48,339 nucleotides of DNA from Rhodopirellula sp. (GCA_012728855.1 JAAYEH010000700.1:1-48339); one strand, 5' to 3'. Shown: positions 16,799-27,098, counted from the first letter of the stretch. Numbers and translations: made by a program. Notes: generated from the letters alone by a model not told the origin.

Positions 16799-19700
16799 TT
16801 GTTGGGTCGCGTTTACTGGCTGTTGTTGGGAATTGCCGTCCACATCGGTCTGTGGTTCCATACGAGTATTGCCCAACAAGCCGCAAAACCCGCTGAAATG
16901 GAAACGGCCACGGCGGCCGACGAGGCGCCAGCCTCCGCTGCTGCGAGAGGTCAGGTGCGCGAAGTGGAGCCCCCGCTGTGGTATATGAAAGATCCGAAAG
17001 ACGGGTCTCTCCAGCCGGTGCTTGGCTGGACCCCGGAAGAACTTGAGGAACTCGCTCAAATCAAGCTCGGATTGAAACAACGGGATCAACTGCCACGCTT
17101 CAGCCTCCAGTGGATGGGGGCCACTGGAACGATACAGGGCGACCACGCGGAGCTGACCATCGATCTGAAAGTCCTGGTTCGCGATGACCGGGGGGTTCGT
17201 GTTCCCCTTCGTCTCAACCAGGCTTTGCTTCGCGAGGGAGCCAAGTACGAGGGGAGCGGGGAACAGTTCCTTGGGTTCGACGAAAAAGGGGAAGGTTATG
17301 TCAGCTTTATTCGCGGCGGTGGCGGCGAGATCCATCGCCTCACCTTCCGCACCCTCGTACCCCTCCTGCAAGTCGGCAACGAGACACGACTAAAACTCTC
17401 GGTGCCACGGACAACAAGTTGGGAATTGAAGCTCAAGGTTCCCATCGCCGGCGCCGTGGCCAGGGTCTCCGAGGGAGCGACGCTGCTACCGCCCGAAGCG
17501 ATCACCGAAGGCGCTACCGAATTGACTGTCTTGGGCAACGGCGGTGACCTCGAGCTTTCCTGGCGCAAGCAGGACGATCCGCCCGCCGAGTTGCCCACGG
17601 TCATCGAGGCCGTCGGTGAGGTGCAGGTTCGGGCCGATGGCCGGAGCATTGATTGGGAAGCAAAGCTCTCGGTGCGGGGATACGGTAGTCCCATGGATCG
17701 CTTCCAAGTTCGCCTGCCGAAGGCAGCCGAGTTGGCGCCGATCAATACGACCGCTTATACGGTGACGCCGGTCGCCGGCGATACCTCTTCGCAAAGCGGC
17801 GCCGGGCCGTTGGTCGAGGTGCGGTTGTCGAAGAAGACCGCGGCGGCCGAAGAGATCCGGATTGCCGCGCGGATGGCGCACGAAGCGGGCATATCGGCGA
17901 AACCGGTCGAACTGGCCGGCTTTGAAGTGATGGGCGCGGCTCGCCAATGGGGGCACATCGCGGTGAGTGTCGCGGGCGACTGGCATGTGCGGTGTGAAGC
18001 CGACTCGCACGTGCGGCAAGTCGACACCTTGCCGGAATGGTTGCGTTCGGAAGGCCTGGTGGCCGGATTCGAATACTTTCGACAGCCGTTCTCGCTCTCC
18101 GCGCACATCATCGCCAGGCAGACGCGGATCAGCGTGGAGCCGGAGCATCTCCTGCTGGTCGAAGCCACTCAGGTCCGCCTGGAAACGAAACTGAAGTACG
18201 TGGTCCGCGGGGCCAAGGTGTTCCGGCTGAAAGTCGATCTGCCGCAATGGCGGCTCGATGAGGTCGGCCCGGACAATCTCATCAATGCCGACGGCATCGA
18301 AGTCGATAAGGAAACCGGTGTGCTGACGATTCCACTGGCCCAACCCTCGATCGGTCAGATGGAGGTGACCATCCGGGCGAGTCTTGCGATCACCACTGAG
18401 CAGCGTCAACTGCTCTTGGAACTTCCTAGACCTCAGGCCGGCTTGACAGGTCCGGCGGCGGTTGTGGTTCTTCCCGCGGACAACGTCGAGATGACGCCGA
18501 ACGCGGAATCGACGCTCGGACTGGTGCGGCAGCAAATCGAACCCGTGATCAAGCGTCCGCAATGGCAGCAGCCCCCCTGGTTCTACCGCGCGGAAGGGGC
18601 AAAGGCGGTCTTCGCGGCCGATTTTCGTGTACGTTCGCAACACATCTCCACGGCGGTTTCTTCACAAGTTGCCGTAGACCGGCGAAAGGCCCAAGTCGAA
18701 CAGAAGCTGACCTATACGGTTTCTTACGAACCGGCCGACCGCCTCACGCTGGATGTGCCACGTGATCTGGCGGCCGCCGGACAACTGCAAGTCTCGCTAA
18801 AAGACCAGGCATTGTCGCTGGTTGATGCGGCCTCGCAAACCGAGCAGGAGGACGCCTTGAATCGGATGCACAAGAGCGTGGTCCTCCCCTCGGCATGCAT
18901 CGGCCCTTGCGAACTGATTGTTCGCTATGCGGTGGAACTTCCCGCGTCGGCGACCGATGCCGGCGCCGTGACTGAAGTCCCCCTGGTCGTGCCCGTCGAT
19001 GCCACCGTCACGACGAATTCGCTGTTGCTCACGGCAAGCGAGAACATCCGTTTGCAGCATCGAGATGAGCACTGGAGACTTTGGGAGGGGGACCAGGCAC
19101 AGGCTCCCCGCAGCCAGGGCCTGCGATTGTCGGCCGTCGAACCCACAAGGAGCGTGGCCTTCGCGGTGCAGTTCGACGACGGCGGGAAGTCCGGGTCTAC
19201 CGTCGTCCGTCGCGCGTGGGTGCAAACCTGGCTTACCGGCGCTTCGCGGCAGGACCGCGCAGTCTTCCGGTTTTATAGCACGCAAGCGCAACTCCAGATC
19301 GTTCTGCCCGCGGGGGTCAACCCCGAAGACGTCGAGGTGTTTCTCGACGGCGACCGCGCCGTCGGGCGTCCGACGCCGTACGGCCAATTGATCGTGCCGT
19401 TGACGCCGGCGGCCGATCCCGAGTCGCGGCAACTGGAGCTTTCCTATCACTTCCGAGCTGTGCGTCAAGGGCCGGGATCGCTGGCACTGGAACTGCCACG
19501 GCTCGGCGAGGACGTTTGGACTCGCCGCGTGTACTGGGAACTTGTGCTGCCGGGCACGGAGCACGTCATCGCATCTCCCGGCGGGCTGACTCCGGAGTTT
19601 CGCTGGGACTGGATGGGCGCCTTCTGGAGCCGGGAACCGAGCTTGGACCAAACCGCTCTGGAAAACTGGGTTGGCGTGCAACCGTCGGCGCCTTTGCCCT

Positions 19701-20152
19701 CAGGGGCGAATTGTTATCTTTTCAGCAGCCCGGGAATACCAACCCGATGCGAAATCCGAACGGCGACGCGATCTCTACTCGTGTTGTCCGCATCGGGCAC
19801 GGCGCTGGTGCTCGGCCTGCTGTTGATTTATGTTCCCGCCGTGCGGCATCCGGTCGTGCTGCTGGCAATGGTTTTTGCGCTGGCGGGGGCGGCGATGGTG
19901 TACCCTGGACCGGCATTGCTCGCCGCACAGGCGGCGTGCCTGGGGGTGATTCTCACCCTGGTGGCCTGTCTGCTCCAACAAGCTCTGCGACGAAAACGGC
20001 CCCGCGCCACGGCACTGGATCGCGGCAGTTCGGTCTTCTTCGAGAAGGGGTCGACTCAGGTCCACCACCGAGCTTCGCCGCTCGCGGATCACGCGGCGCC
20101 CGAGGCGGCGCCGGAGGCGATCCAAGTACCTGTTTCCGACTCGCACGCATGA
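16799..20152 (+). CDS. Giant envelope protein, module 1 of 3 (1117 aa, unknown function)
   Basis: The start is TTG at 16799, with AAGGA just before it. A signal or anchor segment (VYWLLLGIAVHIGLWF) is followed by about 950 residues rich in predicted beta-strands (repeating patterns such as LTIDLKVLVRDD, LELSWRK, QVEQKLTYTVSY) and no enzyme motif. A juxtamembrane SPG motif (CYLFSSPGIPTRCEI) precedes a C-terminal bundle of about four hydrophobic helices (SLLVLSASGTALVLGLLLIY, VVLLAMVFALAGAAMV, LLAAQAACLGVILTLVACLL). A basic tail with FEKGS text ends the protein. The next gene overlaps it by ATGA and repeats the same layout twice, so the products probably act together in the cell envelope, with large extracytoplasmic faces. 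I know no named family for it. Confidence 0.85.
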   Translation: MLGRVYWLLLGIAVHIGLWFHTSIAQQAAKPAEMETATAADEAPASAAARGQVREVEPPLWYMKDPKDGSLQPVLGWTPEELEELAQIKLGLKQRDQLPRFSLQWMGATGTIQGDHAELTIDLKVLVRDDRGVRVPLRLNQALLREGAKYEGSGEQFLGFDEKGEGYVSFIRGGGGEIHRLTFRTLVPLLQVGNETRLKLSVPRTTSWELKLKVPIAGAVARVSEGATLLPPEAITEGATELTVLGNGGDLELSWRKQDDPPAELPTVIEAVGEVQVRADGRSIDWEAKLSVRGYGSPMDRFQVRLPKAAELAPINTTAYTVTPVAGDTSSQSGAGPLVEVRLSKKTAAAEEIRIAARMAHEAGISAKPVELAGFEVMGAARQWGHIAVSVAGDWHVRCEADSHVRQVDTLPEWLRSEGLVAGFEYFRQPFSLSAHIIARQTRISVEPEHLLLVEATQVRLETKLKYVVRGAKVFRLKVDLPQWRLDEVGPDNLINADGIEVDKETGVLTIPLAQPSIGQMEVTIRASLAITTEQRQLLLELPRPQAGLTGPAAVVVLPADNVEMTPNAESTLGLVRQQIEPVIKRPQWQQPPWFYRAEGAKAVFAADFRVRSQHISTAVSSQVAVDRRKAQVEQKLTYTVSYEPADRLTLDVPRDLAAAGQLQVSLKDQALSLVDAASQTEQEDALNRMHKSVVLPSACIGPCELIVRYAVELPASATDAGAVTEVPLVVPVDATVTTNSLLLTASENIRLQHRDEHWRLWEGDQAQAPRSQGLRLSAVEPTRSVAFAVQFDDGGKSGSTVVRRAWVQTWLTGASRQDRAVFRFYSTQAQLQIVLPAGVNPEDVEVFLDGDRAVGRPTPYGQLIVPLTPAADPESRQLELSYHFRAVRQGPGSLALELPRLGEDVWTRRVYWELVLPGTEHVIASPGGLTPEFRWDWMGAFWSREPSLDQTALENWVGVQPSAPLPSGANCYLFSSPGIPTRCEIRTATRSLLVLSASGTALVLGLLLIYVPAVRHPVVLLAMVFALAGAAMVYPGPALLAAQAACLGVILTLVACLLQQALRRKRPRATALDRGSSVFFEKGSTQVHHRASPLADHAAPEAAPEAIQVPVSDSHA

Positions 20153-23100
20153 AATCGCACCGCTACATCTTACTGCTGCTGATTCTCGTCGCGTGCTACG
20201 CCGCCGCAGGGGGCGTCGTGGCCGCCGATCCCCAACAGATCGACAGCGCGGCCGCGGTCGAGTTCCGTCGCGTCTACACACCGACGGATCAACTGGAGGA
20301 AATGCCGCGAGACCATGTGCGCTACGTGCCGATGAAGGCGGAGCAGTTCGAGCAACTGCTCGCATCGGGCCACAGCCCTGAAGACGGCGATGCCGCGGGA
20401 GCCACTTCGATCGCCTCGGCGGAATATGTCGCCCGGCTGACTCCCGAAGAGACGCTCGAAGGCGATGCGACGCTCGAGGTCGTTCACCATGCGCCGGGCG
20501 ACGCCGTGCTGCCATTGGAGCCCTGCGCCATTGCGATCTCCGAGGCTCGATGGGAAACCCCGGAGCCGCGCGCGGCCAGAATTGGTTTGTCGCCCGACGG
20601 TAAGCTCGAAGCAATCGTCGATCAGTCCGCGAAGCTGCGCTGGCGATGGTCGTTCCGCGGCAGCCGCGATTCCGGCGGCGTCCTTCGCTTTCCGCTCCAA
20701 TTGCCTGCCGCCCCAAGCAATTCGATGCTGCTTGAACTGCCCGCCGACCTCGATCCATCCGTCAATGCCGGCGTCGTGACGCGGGAGTCATCTGAAAACG
20801 CCGAGACGCGTCGCTGGCGAATCCAACTGGGTGGACAAGGCCGCGTCGATCTGCGGATCGCTTCCAACGAGCAGGCCGAGGCGGGGCGGCAACTGGTCTT
20901 GGCACGCTATTTCCTCGTCTACGACGTGTCGTTGCGCGGGATCGAATTATCGGCCGAACTGCGTTTGGACGTTCATCACGCGCCGATTCGGGAATTGGCG
21001 ATTGCTTTGGATCCCGGCCTCGATTTAATCGCGGCCCGATACGGGGAATCCGCGGTTCGCTGGTCGGTTCTTTCCCGGCCGCGGAAAACGGAGGGCGTAC
21101 GACTGCTGCTCGAGTTGCCGGAGCCTGTGCAGGGAACCGGTCGCATCATCAAGCTCAGAGCCATCGGCCCGGTCCACGTCGACCGGCGTTGGCGTCTGCC
21201 GGGTCTGCACGCCGAGGGTACTTCCTGGCAAGAGGGCAATGCCACGGTCGCAGTCCGGACCCCTTTGAGCCTCGATCAACTCAACCCCTCGGGCGGCCGC
21301 CAATCGAAGACGGGAACCTTGTCGGCGCCACGACCGGGCGAGACTGCCGATGTCCAGTATTTTTCCGAAGAGGCGGGAGTCGACGTGTTGGTCGCGACGG
21401 TCAAGGCTCGGGTGCGGCTGACCAGTGGCACCACCGTGGAACTGGGCAGTGGCGAGATCACCGCAAAGACGGTGGCCGAGTTGTCCGTCGCGGAAGGCGA
21501 ACTCTTTCAACTCGAGGCGGATATCGGCCGGCAATGGTTGATCGATTCCGTCCGCTCCGATCCACCCGAAGTGCTTGGCGATGGATGGAGTGTCAAGCGG
21601 GATACCCGAAGGCTCATGCTCCAACTCGACCAGGCCTTGTCGCCGGCCAGGCCGATTCGGTTGATCGTTTCCGGCCGCCGGCTGCATTCCCCACTCGGTC
21701 GGCCCCTCACGATCCAGGATCTGACGCCACTGGAGTTCCTCAACGTCTTGGGCCAGCGACATCTGCTGGCGATGCGGACCGTTGAACCGTATCGTCTCAA
21801 GCTGGAAGGAACCGATCAGCTCACCCGCGTCCTTCCCGGTACCCTCCAACCCGCCGAACAGCGATTATTTCTCCAGCCGCCCGGTGAAATCCTTTTGCAG
21901 ACCGATGCCGGTGCGAAACGCCTGAAAGTCTCCCTTGCCACTCCCAAGCCGAGCTATTCTGCCACGCTCGCCGTGGAAGCGACTCTCACCGAGAGAACTC
22001 TGGCGGAATCCTACCGGCTACGAATCGTGCCCGACGACGCGCACATCGATCGCCTTCGGGTCCACTTCTCCGTTCCGCGCGCCGAATCGCCCACTTGGTC
22101 GATTGGCAACCGCGGAGACGATCCGCACTCGACGCGGCGTCTTTCCGCAACGGAGCAAGCGGCGGCCGGACTGGACACCCAAGGGGAAACCTGGGAAATC
22201 GCCTTCGCAACGCCGAAAGCGAGCCCCTTCGAAATCGGCGCCGCCCGCGTCTCGGATTGGGCCGGTACGCAGCCGATCAGCCTCGCCGGCGTGCCTCAAG
22301 CCGATCGGCAGCAAGGATCATTGATCATCCGTGCGACGAAAGGTCGGACCGTGCGGGCGACCGGCGCCAGGCTCGATTGCCTGCCCATCCCCCAGGAGCC
22401 TTACGAAAAACAGAATACCGCCATCGCAGCCTATCGTTACGATCCGGCCACGGACGCCACCAACGCCGACGACGCGGCGGTGACGGTCACTGTCGAGCCC
22501 ACGGGCTTGCCCTTGGCGTGGGCCTGGAGTTGCTTGCTCCAAACCCGATACGAAGCCGACGGAACCACTCGGCACACGGCGATCTATCGCGTCGAGAGCG
22601 CCGGCAAGCCAAACCTCATTCTGCGTATGCCTCTCGGGGCGGTTGACTGTCGGACCCTCGTGGTTTACCCGGGGAGTTCTCCGGCGACGTGGCGGCGCGC
22701 GGCGGCCCCGGACCGCCGTATTTTCCTTGATCTGCCTCCGGGACAACGATTTCCCGTCGTCGCGGTGCATTTCGCGATGCCCGCCGACCGTTCGGAAACC
22801 TTGGACGTGATCGAAGCGCCCCTGCCGGCCATCGACGCCCCCGTTCTGTCTCAGAACTGGCGGGTGTGGCTGCCGCCGGGCTACGGTATTGCAGAGCCGC
22901 GACAGCTTGGCGGCAACTCGCGGCTCACCTGGAGCCGGCGACTCTTTGGGCCACTCGCGCCGACGGCGGACGGCACACTGTGGGGCGCTCAATCGATTCC
23001 CCTTTCGGCCGCGGCAAAGAGCGTGTCGGCCGAGACGCTTGGCCCTTGGCCGGACTCACCTCATTTTGAGGAAGACCCTTCGGACGAGATGGGATGGACG

Positions 23101-26100
23101 GCGTACCGAATCGACATTTCCCCCGGTATCGCTCCTCGATTGACGGTGATCCTTCGCGACGTGCATCGCGTCATCGTATGGTTGGCGATGTTGGCGGCGC
23201 TGGCCCTCTCTTGGTGGATTGCCGGAACGCGTCCTGCACGGGTGGTGGCGATCCTCTGCGCCGCCGCCGCCGCGGCATTGCTGCTGCCCGATTTCTACGC
23301 TCCCTTCGCTTCCGGCGCCGTATGGGGATCGCTGGCCTGTCTTGGGTTTTTGCTGCTCCGCAGTCGCGGACGGCAAACCAGCGCCGAAAGCAGTTCGATT
23401 CGGACGGGATTCCCGCCGATCGATCGCCGAGCAGAGCTTCCCGGTTCCTTGGCCGTTGCTCTGATGGTCACCGCCGGACTGGCTGGCGCCGCGTGTGCCG
23501 ATGATTCCACGGCGGCGGCGGACCAACCCTCCAGGGTCGTTCATAATGTACTGATCCCCGTCGATGCGCAAGAAAAACCGACGGGCGGCAGCTACTATGT
23601 CCCCGAGGCTCTCTATCAGGAGCTACTTCGCGGTTCGGATTCCGGCGTTGACGCGCCGCTAGGGTGGCTGCTGCGCGCGGCGAGTTACCGCGGCGTGCTT
23701 GCTCGGCAATCCGGACCGGAAACCTTGGTTATGGCTGAACTGAAGGCCGTCTTCGATCTGGAAGTGCTCAGTCCGGCGGCAACCGTTCGCATTCCGCTGG
23801 GCCGTGAAGGAGTGAACCTCTTGGCGGACGGGGCGACGCTCGACGGTCAATCGGTCCAACCGGAATGGCGGGACAACGATCAAGCCCTCGCCATCGAGAT
23901 CGCCGAGCCCGGAGAATATCGCCTCGAACTGGCGCTGCGACCGCTGACTCAAAGCATCGATGGCCAACGGGTAATCCGCTTGCGGATCCCAAGATTGGCC
24001 ACGTCGCGGGTGGAAATCGATTTGCCCTCCAATGCCCCGGTGGTCGATATCCCTTCCGCTGAAGGCTCCGTCGTCAGGCAACAGGAGCCCCCTCGCGTGC
24101 TGGCCGAACTCGGCGCCGTCGACCACCTCGAAGTGCGCTGGCTTGAGACGGCCGCCGCCGCTGGCGGTGATAGACCGGCGATAGACGTCGAACAATTGCT
24201 CTGGTTGCGAGTTCATCCCGGCTCCATCGTGCTTACCACCAGGCTCAAGATGAAGGTGGTCAATGGCGCCGTCCGCCGTCTGCGGCTGAGTGCCGATCCG
24301 AGACTTCGTTTGCTGCCGTTTCGCGAGGCAGGCAATCCGATCGCACAGGTTCAGGCCACCGCGGGTCAGCCCCAAACGGTGCAATTGGAACTGGCGGCGC
24401 CGCTGGAGGACCAGGCTGTCGTGGAATTGAGCTTCCTGCTCACCGGTGCATCGGGAATCGGCAATGTTCGCTTGCCGCGTTTGGAATTGGAGGGCGCACG
24501 CATCGTCAAACGATGGATGGCGGTCTCCGTGGATCCCGCTTTGGTATACGAACAACAGCAAGCGGGGCAGCTCGAGCCGGTTCCGCCGCCGGAGTTCGAA
24601 GTGGCCTGGGGAAAGGCGGAATCACAGCCTCGCTTCGCCTACAACCTCGCTTCCGCTCAGCCCGACTGGTCGCTCGCCACCTGGCCCGACGAACCGCACG
24701 TGCTGATCGACCAGGTGCTCGCGGTCAGCTTTGCTCCCGGTTCGGCGCGCGTGCAGTTCGACGCCCAATTGGCAACGACCGGATACGAGTTTCAGTATCG
24801 CGTCCTGGCGCCCGCAGAGCTGCTGGTGGAAAGAGTGTCGGTGCGGGAGGAGGCGGTCGAGCGCGCCGCGCGGTGGTCCCGCGACGAAAACGGAGCGGTG
24901 GTGATATTCTTGAACGGTCCGGCCGCTGAGAAGCAGCAGCTTTCGCTGGTGGGGCGCTTGCCGGCGCCGTTAAACGGGCGGCTCGCCTTGCCCCAGCTTC
25001 GAGTCGAAGGCACCGAAATGCGCTCCTGCGAGATTCAACTGTTCCGCGACTCCTCCGTCCTCGTCGAGGTTGTCAAGAGCGCCGGGCTGGTCGACGTGGA
25101 ATTGCCGATCGTCGGAGGGGAGAAGGCGGAACTTGGGCGGCTGGTGAAGTGGTTCACCGTAGCCGACTGCGAGCGACAAACCGAGGCCGAATTGACGATC
25201 TCGCCGAACCGGCCCGAAATTGCCGTCGCGCCGACGATTCGCTTGCACCATGACCAGGGAGCTTGGAGGGCGGACGTCGACTGTCGCATCGTCGTCCGCC
25301 GCGGCGTCGCCGACGAGTTTCGCCTGCGAGTACCGCCGCAATGGAGCGGTCCCTACCGGGTGACGCCCAATGTCTCGCTGGCCACATTCGACTCGCCGGA
25401 AGACCGCCGTCGGGAACTGATCCTCCGTCCTCGACTGGCCGTCGCGGGGGAGTATCGCTTGCAGATCTCATCGCCCCTCACACCCGTTGATGGCGAGTCT
25501 GTGGGAATTCCCCACATACAAATGCTCGACGCGCAGGTGGGACGTACGATTTGTGTTCTACCGGCGACACTCCAGGGGCAAGCAATAAGCTGGGACACGC
25601 GCGGGCTCGAGCCGGTGGGGCTTTCCCCCGAGATGATCCCCGCGGATTTGTCGGAATCGTTGATTGCCTTCGAATCGAAAGACGACTCTTTTCAAGCGAT
25701 CTTGGATCCGAGCCCGCCCGCGGTTCGCACTCCGGAGGTGCTGCTGGCCGATGTCCATCTGGCCTGGCACGGCGATGGCGCGTATCGCGCGCGGGCGATC
25801 TTCGATCTCCAGCCGGCAGGGAAGACGCATCTGCCGCTTTCGCTGCCGGACCACGCCAAACTGGTCTATCTTCGGGTGGCCGGCGTATCGGTCGCACCGG
25901 AGGAAGAGGCCGACTCGTCGTGGCGGTTCCGACTGGTCTCTCGCGCCGTCCCGCAGCGGATCGAGGTGCTGTATTGCGGCCGGCTTTCCAACCCGGTTTC
26001 CGGTGGACCAATCGTTCTGGAGGCGCCGTCCCTGGGGCCGCTGCCGGTGCGGCAGACTCTCTGGACCGTTTTCAGTCCGAAAGACTATCGGCCCCGGCCA

Positions 26101-26790
26101 GGCGGACTCGATCCCGTCGATGAGGCTCGCCTCGACCTGATTCGTTTGAAAGCACTCGCTCTTGCTTGGGAGCAAGCCGCGGAGTCCGCCGCCGGCGAAT
26201 CCGACGCGGACGGCGGTTGGAACCGCCTCTGGCTCTCGAGGTGGATTGCCGCTCGCGGGCGCCTTCAACGCCGACTGGCGGCCGGCGTCCCGTCGCCGGA
26301 GAGGAAGGAATATGAAAAAGAACTGCCGGTGCTCGACGAGCGTTTCGCGGCGCTCGTGAAGCGGAGCCACGATTCGGACGCGGCAACTCCCGGTTCTCGG
26401 CAACTGGACGGCGAGTCGTCGCTGATCCAAACGGCGTTGGGATCCGCTTCGCCGGCACCCGCTTGTTACGCTCTTTCGCCGGGAGCATCGTCGTTGACCA
26501 TCGCGTATGAGTCAGAAAGATCCGAGCCCGTCTGGCACAGAATGCTTTTAGGGGCGGCCTGCCTGGCTCTCGTCCCTTTCACTCTGGTAAAGCGAATGCG
26601 AAGAGGTGCAACCGCATGGTTGGTCCGATGGGCTGGGGTATTCGGAGTGTTGGCCGGCCTCATCTGGTGGTTGTTTCTGGAACCCGCCGCGCTGGGCTGG
26701 CTGATGGTCTTGTTCGCGCTGATATGCGTCGCGATTTCGCGATGGTGGAAGTCGCGGCGTCCCGCGACAGAGGTCGGTCCGATCGGCTAG
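20149..26790 (+). CDS. Giant envelope protein, modules 2 and 3 fused (2213 aa, unknown function)
   Basis: The ATG at 20149 overlaps the previous stop (ATGA). Residues 1-26 form a signal peptide (RYILLLLILVACYAAAGGVV). Module 2 follows: RYVPMKAEQFEQLLASG, beta-rich ectodomain to about residue 980, the motif AYRIDISPGIAPRLTV near 985, then hydrophobic helices from about 1008 (VIVWLAMLAALALSWWIAG and two more). At about 1097 a second signal-peptide-like segment appears inside the protein (GSLAVALMVTAGLAGAACAD) and module 3 starts: SYYVPEALYQELLRGSD, another beta-rich ectodomain, CYALSPGASSLTIAY near 2105 and three terminal helices. The gene therefore reads as two full module genes joined in frame. 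No catalytic motif is visible. Frame and composition are continuous throughout, so the fusion looks real rather than an assembly fault. Confidence 0.85.
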   Translation: MKSHRYILLLLILVACYAAAGGVVAADPQQIDSAAAVEFRRVYTPTDQLEEMPRDHVRYVPMKAEQFEQLLASGHSPEDGDAAGATSIASAEYVARLTPEETLEGDATLEVVHHAPGDAVLPLEPCAIAISEARWETPEPRAARIGLSPDGKLEAIVDQSAKLRWRWSFRGSRDSGGVLRFPLQLPAAPSNSMLLELPADLDPSVNAGVVTRESSENAETRRWRIQLGGQGRVDLRIASNEQAEAGRQLVLARYFLVYDVSLRGIELSAELRLDVHHAPIRELAIALDPGLDLIAARYGESAVRWSVLSRPRKTEGVRLLLELPEPVQGTGRIIKLRAIGPVHVDRRWRLPGLHAEGTSWQEGNATVAVRTPLSLDQLNPSGGRQSKTGTLSAPRPGETADVQYFSEEAGVDVLVATVKARVRLTSGTTVELGSGEITAKTVAELSVAEGELFQLEADIGRQWLIDSVRSDPPEVLGDGWSVKRDTRRLMLQLDQALSPARPIRLIVSGRRLHSPLGRPLTIQDLTPLEFLNVLGQRHLLAMRTVEPYRLKLEGTDQLTRVLPGTLQPAEQRLFLQPPGEILLQTDAGAKRLKVSLATPKPSYSATLAVEATLTERTLAESYRLRIVPDDAHIDRLRVHFSVPRAESPTWSIGNRGDDPHSTRRLSATEQAAAGLDTQGETWEIAFATPKASPFEIGAARVSDWAGTQPISLAGVPQADRQQGSLIIRATKGRTVRATGARLDCLPIPQEPYEKQNTAIAAYRYDPATDATNADDAAVTVTVEPTGLPLAWAWSCLLQTRYEADGTTRHTAIYRVESAGKPNLILRMPLGAVDCRTLVVYPGSSPATWRRAAAPDRRIFLDLPPGQRFPVVAVHFAMPADRSETLDVIEAPLPAIDAPVLSQNWRVWLPPGYGIAEPRQLGGNSRLTWSRRLFGPLAPTADGTLWGAQSIPLSAAAKSVSAETLGPWPDSPHFEEDPSDEMGWTAYRIDISPGIAPRLTVILRDVHRVIVWLAMLAALALSWWIAGTRPARVVAILCAAAAAALLLPDFYAPFASGAVWGSLACLGFLLLRSRGRQTSAESSSIRTGFPPIDRRAELPGSLAVALMVTAGLAGAACADDSTAAADQPSRVVHNVLIPVDAQEKPTGGSYYVPEALYQELLRGSDSGVDAPLGWLLRAASYRGVLARQSGPETLVMAELKAVFDLEVLSPAATVRIPLGREGVNLLADGATLDGQSVQPEWRDNDQALAIEIAEPGEYRLELALRPLTQSIDGQRVIRLRIPRLATSRVEIDLPSNAPVVDIPSAEGSVVRQQEPPRVLAELGAVDHLEVRWLETAAAAGGDRPAIDVEQLLWLRVHPGSIVLTTRLKMKVVNGAVRRLRLSADPRLRLLPFREAGNPIAQVQATAGQPQTVQLELAAPLEDQAVVELSFLLTGASGIGNVRLPRLELEGARIVKRWMAVSVDPALVYEQQQAGQLEPVPPPEFEVAWGKAESQPRFAYNLASAQPDWSLATWPDEPHVLIDQVLAVSFAPGSARVQFDAQLATTGYEFQYRVLAPAELLVERVSVREEAVERAARWSRDENGAVVIFLNGPAAEKQQLSLVGRLPAPLNGRLALPQLRVEGTEMRSCEIQLFRDSSVLVEVVKSAGLVDVELPIVGGEKAELGRLVKWFTVADCERQTEAELTISPNRPEIAVAPTIRLHHDQGAWRADVDCRIVVRRGVADEFRLRVPPQWSGPYRVTPNVSLATFDSPEDRRRELILRPRLAVAGEYRLQISSPLTPVDGESVGIPHIQMLDAQVGRTICVLPATLQGQAISWDTRGLEPVGLSPEMIPADLSESLIAFESKDDSFQAILDPSPPAVRTPEVLLADVHLAWHGDGAYRARAIFDLQPAGKTHLPLSLPDHAKLVYLRVAGVSVAPEEEADSSWRFRLVSRAVPQRIEVLYCGRLSNPVSGGPIVLEAPSLGPLPVRQTLWTVFSPKDYRPRPGGLDPVDEARLDLIRLKALALAWEQAAESAAGESDADGGWNRLWLSRWIAARGRLQRRLAAGVPSPERKEYEKELPVLDERFAALVKRSHDSDAATPGSRQLDGESSLIQTALGSASPAPACYALSPGASSLTIAYESERSEPVWHRMLLGAACLALVPFTLVKRMRRGATAWLVRWAGVFGVLAGLIWWLFLEPAALGWLMVLFALICVAISRWWKSRRPATEVGPIG

Positions 26791-26808
26791 TCCTCGTGTT
26801 GTTCCATA

Positions 26809-26841
26809 CTTTGGAGTGCGCGTGACTCGTCACCGCTTTCC
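26809..26841 (+). repeat. TTTGGAGTGCG element, copy 1
   Basis: CTTTGGAGTGCG is followed by a small palindrome (GTGAC-TC-GTCAC) and CGCTTTC. The same unit occurs at 30219-30250 and, inverted, at 35517-35548. It begins 18 bases after the stop of the giant gene. Translated fragments of this unit (LECA..., LECGRLVVAL) can mislead gene callers. Confidence 0.8.
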
Positions 26842-26960
26842 TTCCTCCCCTCTTTCTTTCTGTCCTGTCATCCTTCGGCACCGTGGACGATTACCTGATC
26901 GCCAATTTAACTGCGGCGAGATGGTGCTGCGCGAAAACCGCAAAATGGGGCTCCGGGCGG

Positions 26961-26988
26961 TTGACAACGCCCACTTTCGCACTATAGG
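26961..26988 (+). promoter_or_regulatory. Sigma70-like promoter ahead of the DUF1559 gene
   Basis: TTGACA (26961-26966) is followed after 16 bases by TATAGG (26983-26988). The -35 box is a perfect consensus match and the -10 matches at four of six positions. It lies about 110 bases before the DUF1559 start, leaving a moderate 5' leader. Confidence 0.55.
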
Positions 26989-27098
26989 CTCTTGGTGAGG
27001 GATCCCCGAGAAGGGTGCCTCGTTTCGTCCCTCCTGGAAAATCCCCGTTTCGCCGTACTCGTTCCGTATGAAATGTTCATCGCATGGGAGGTATTGTC

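Noticed and set aside
19516..20148. Upstream extension of the giant gene
   Set aside because: It lies inside the preceding gene in another frame; the ATG at 20149 with a signal peptide and ATGA overlap is the better start.
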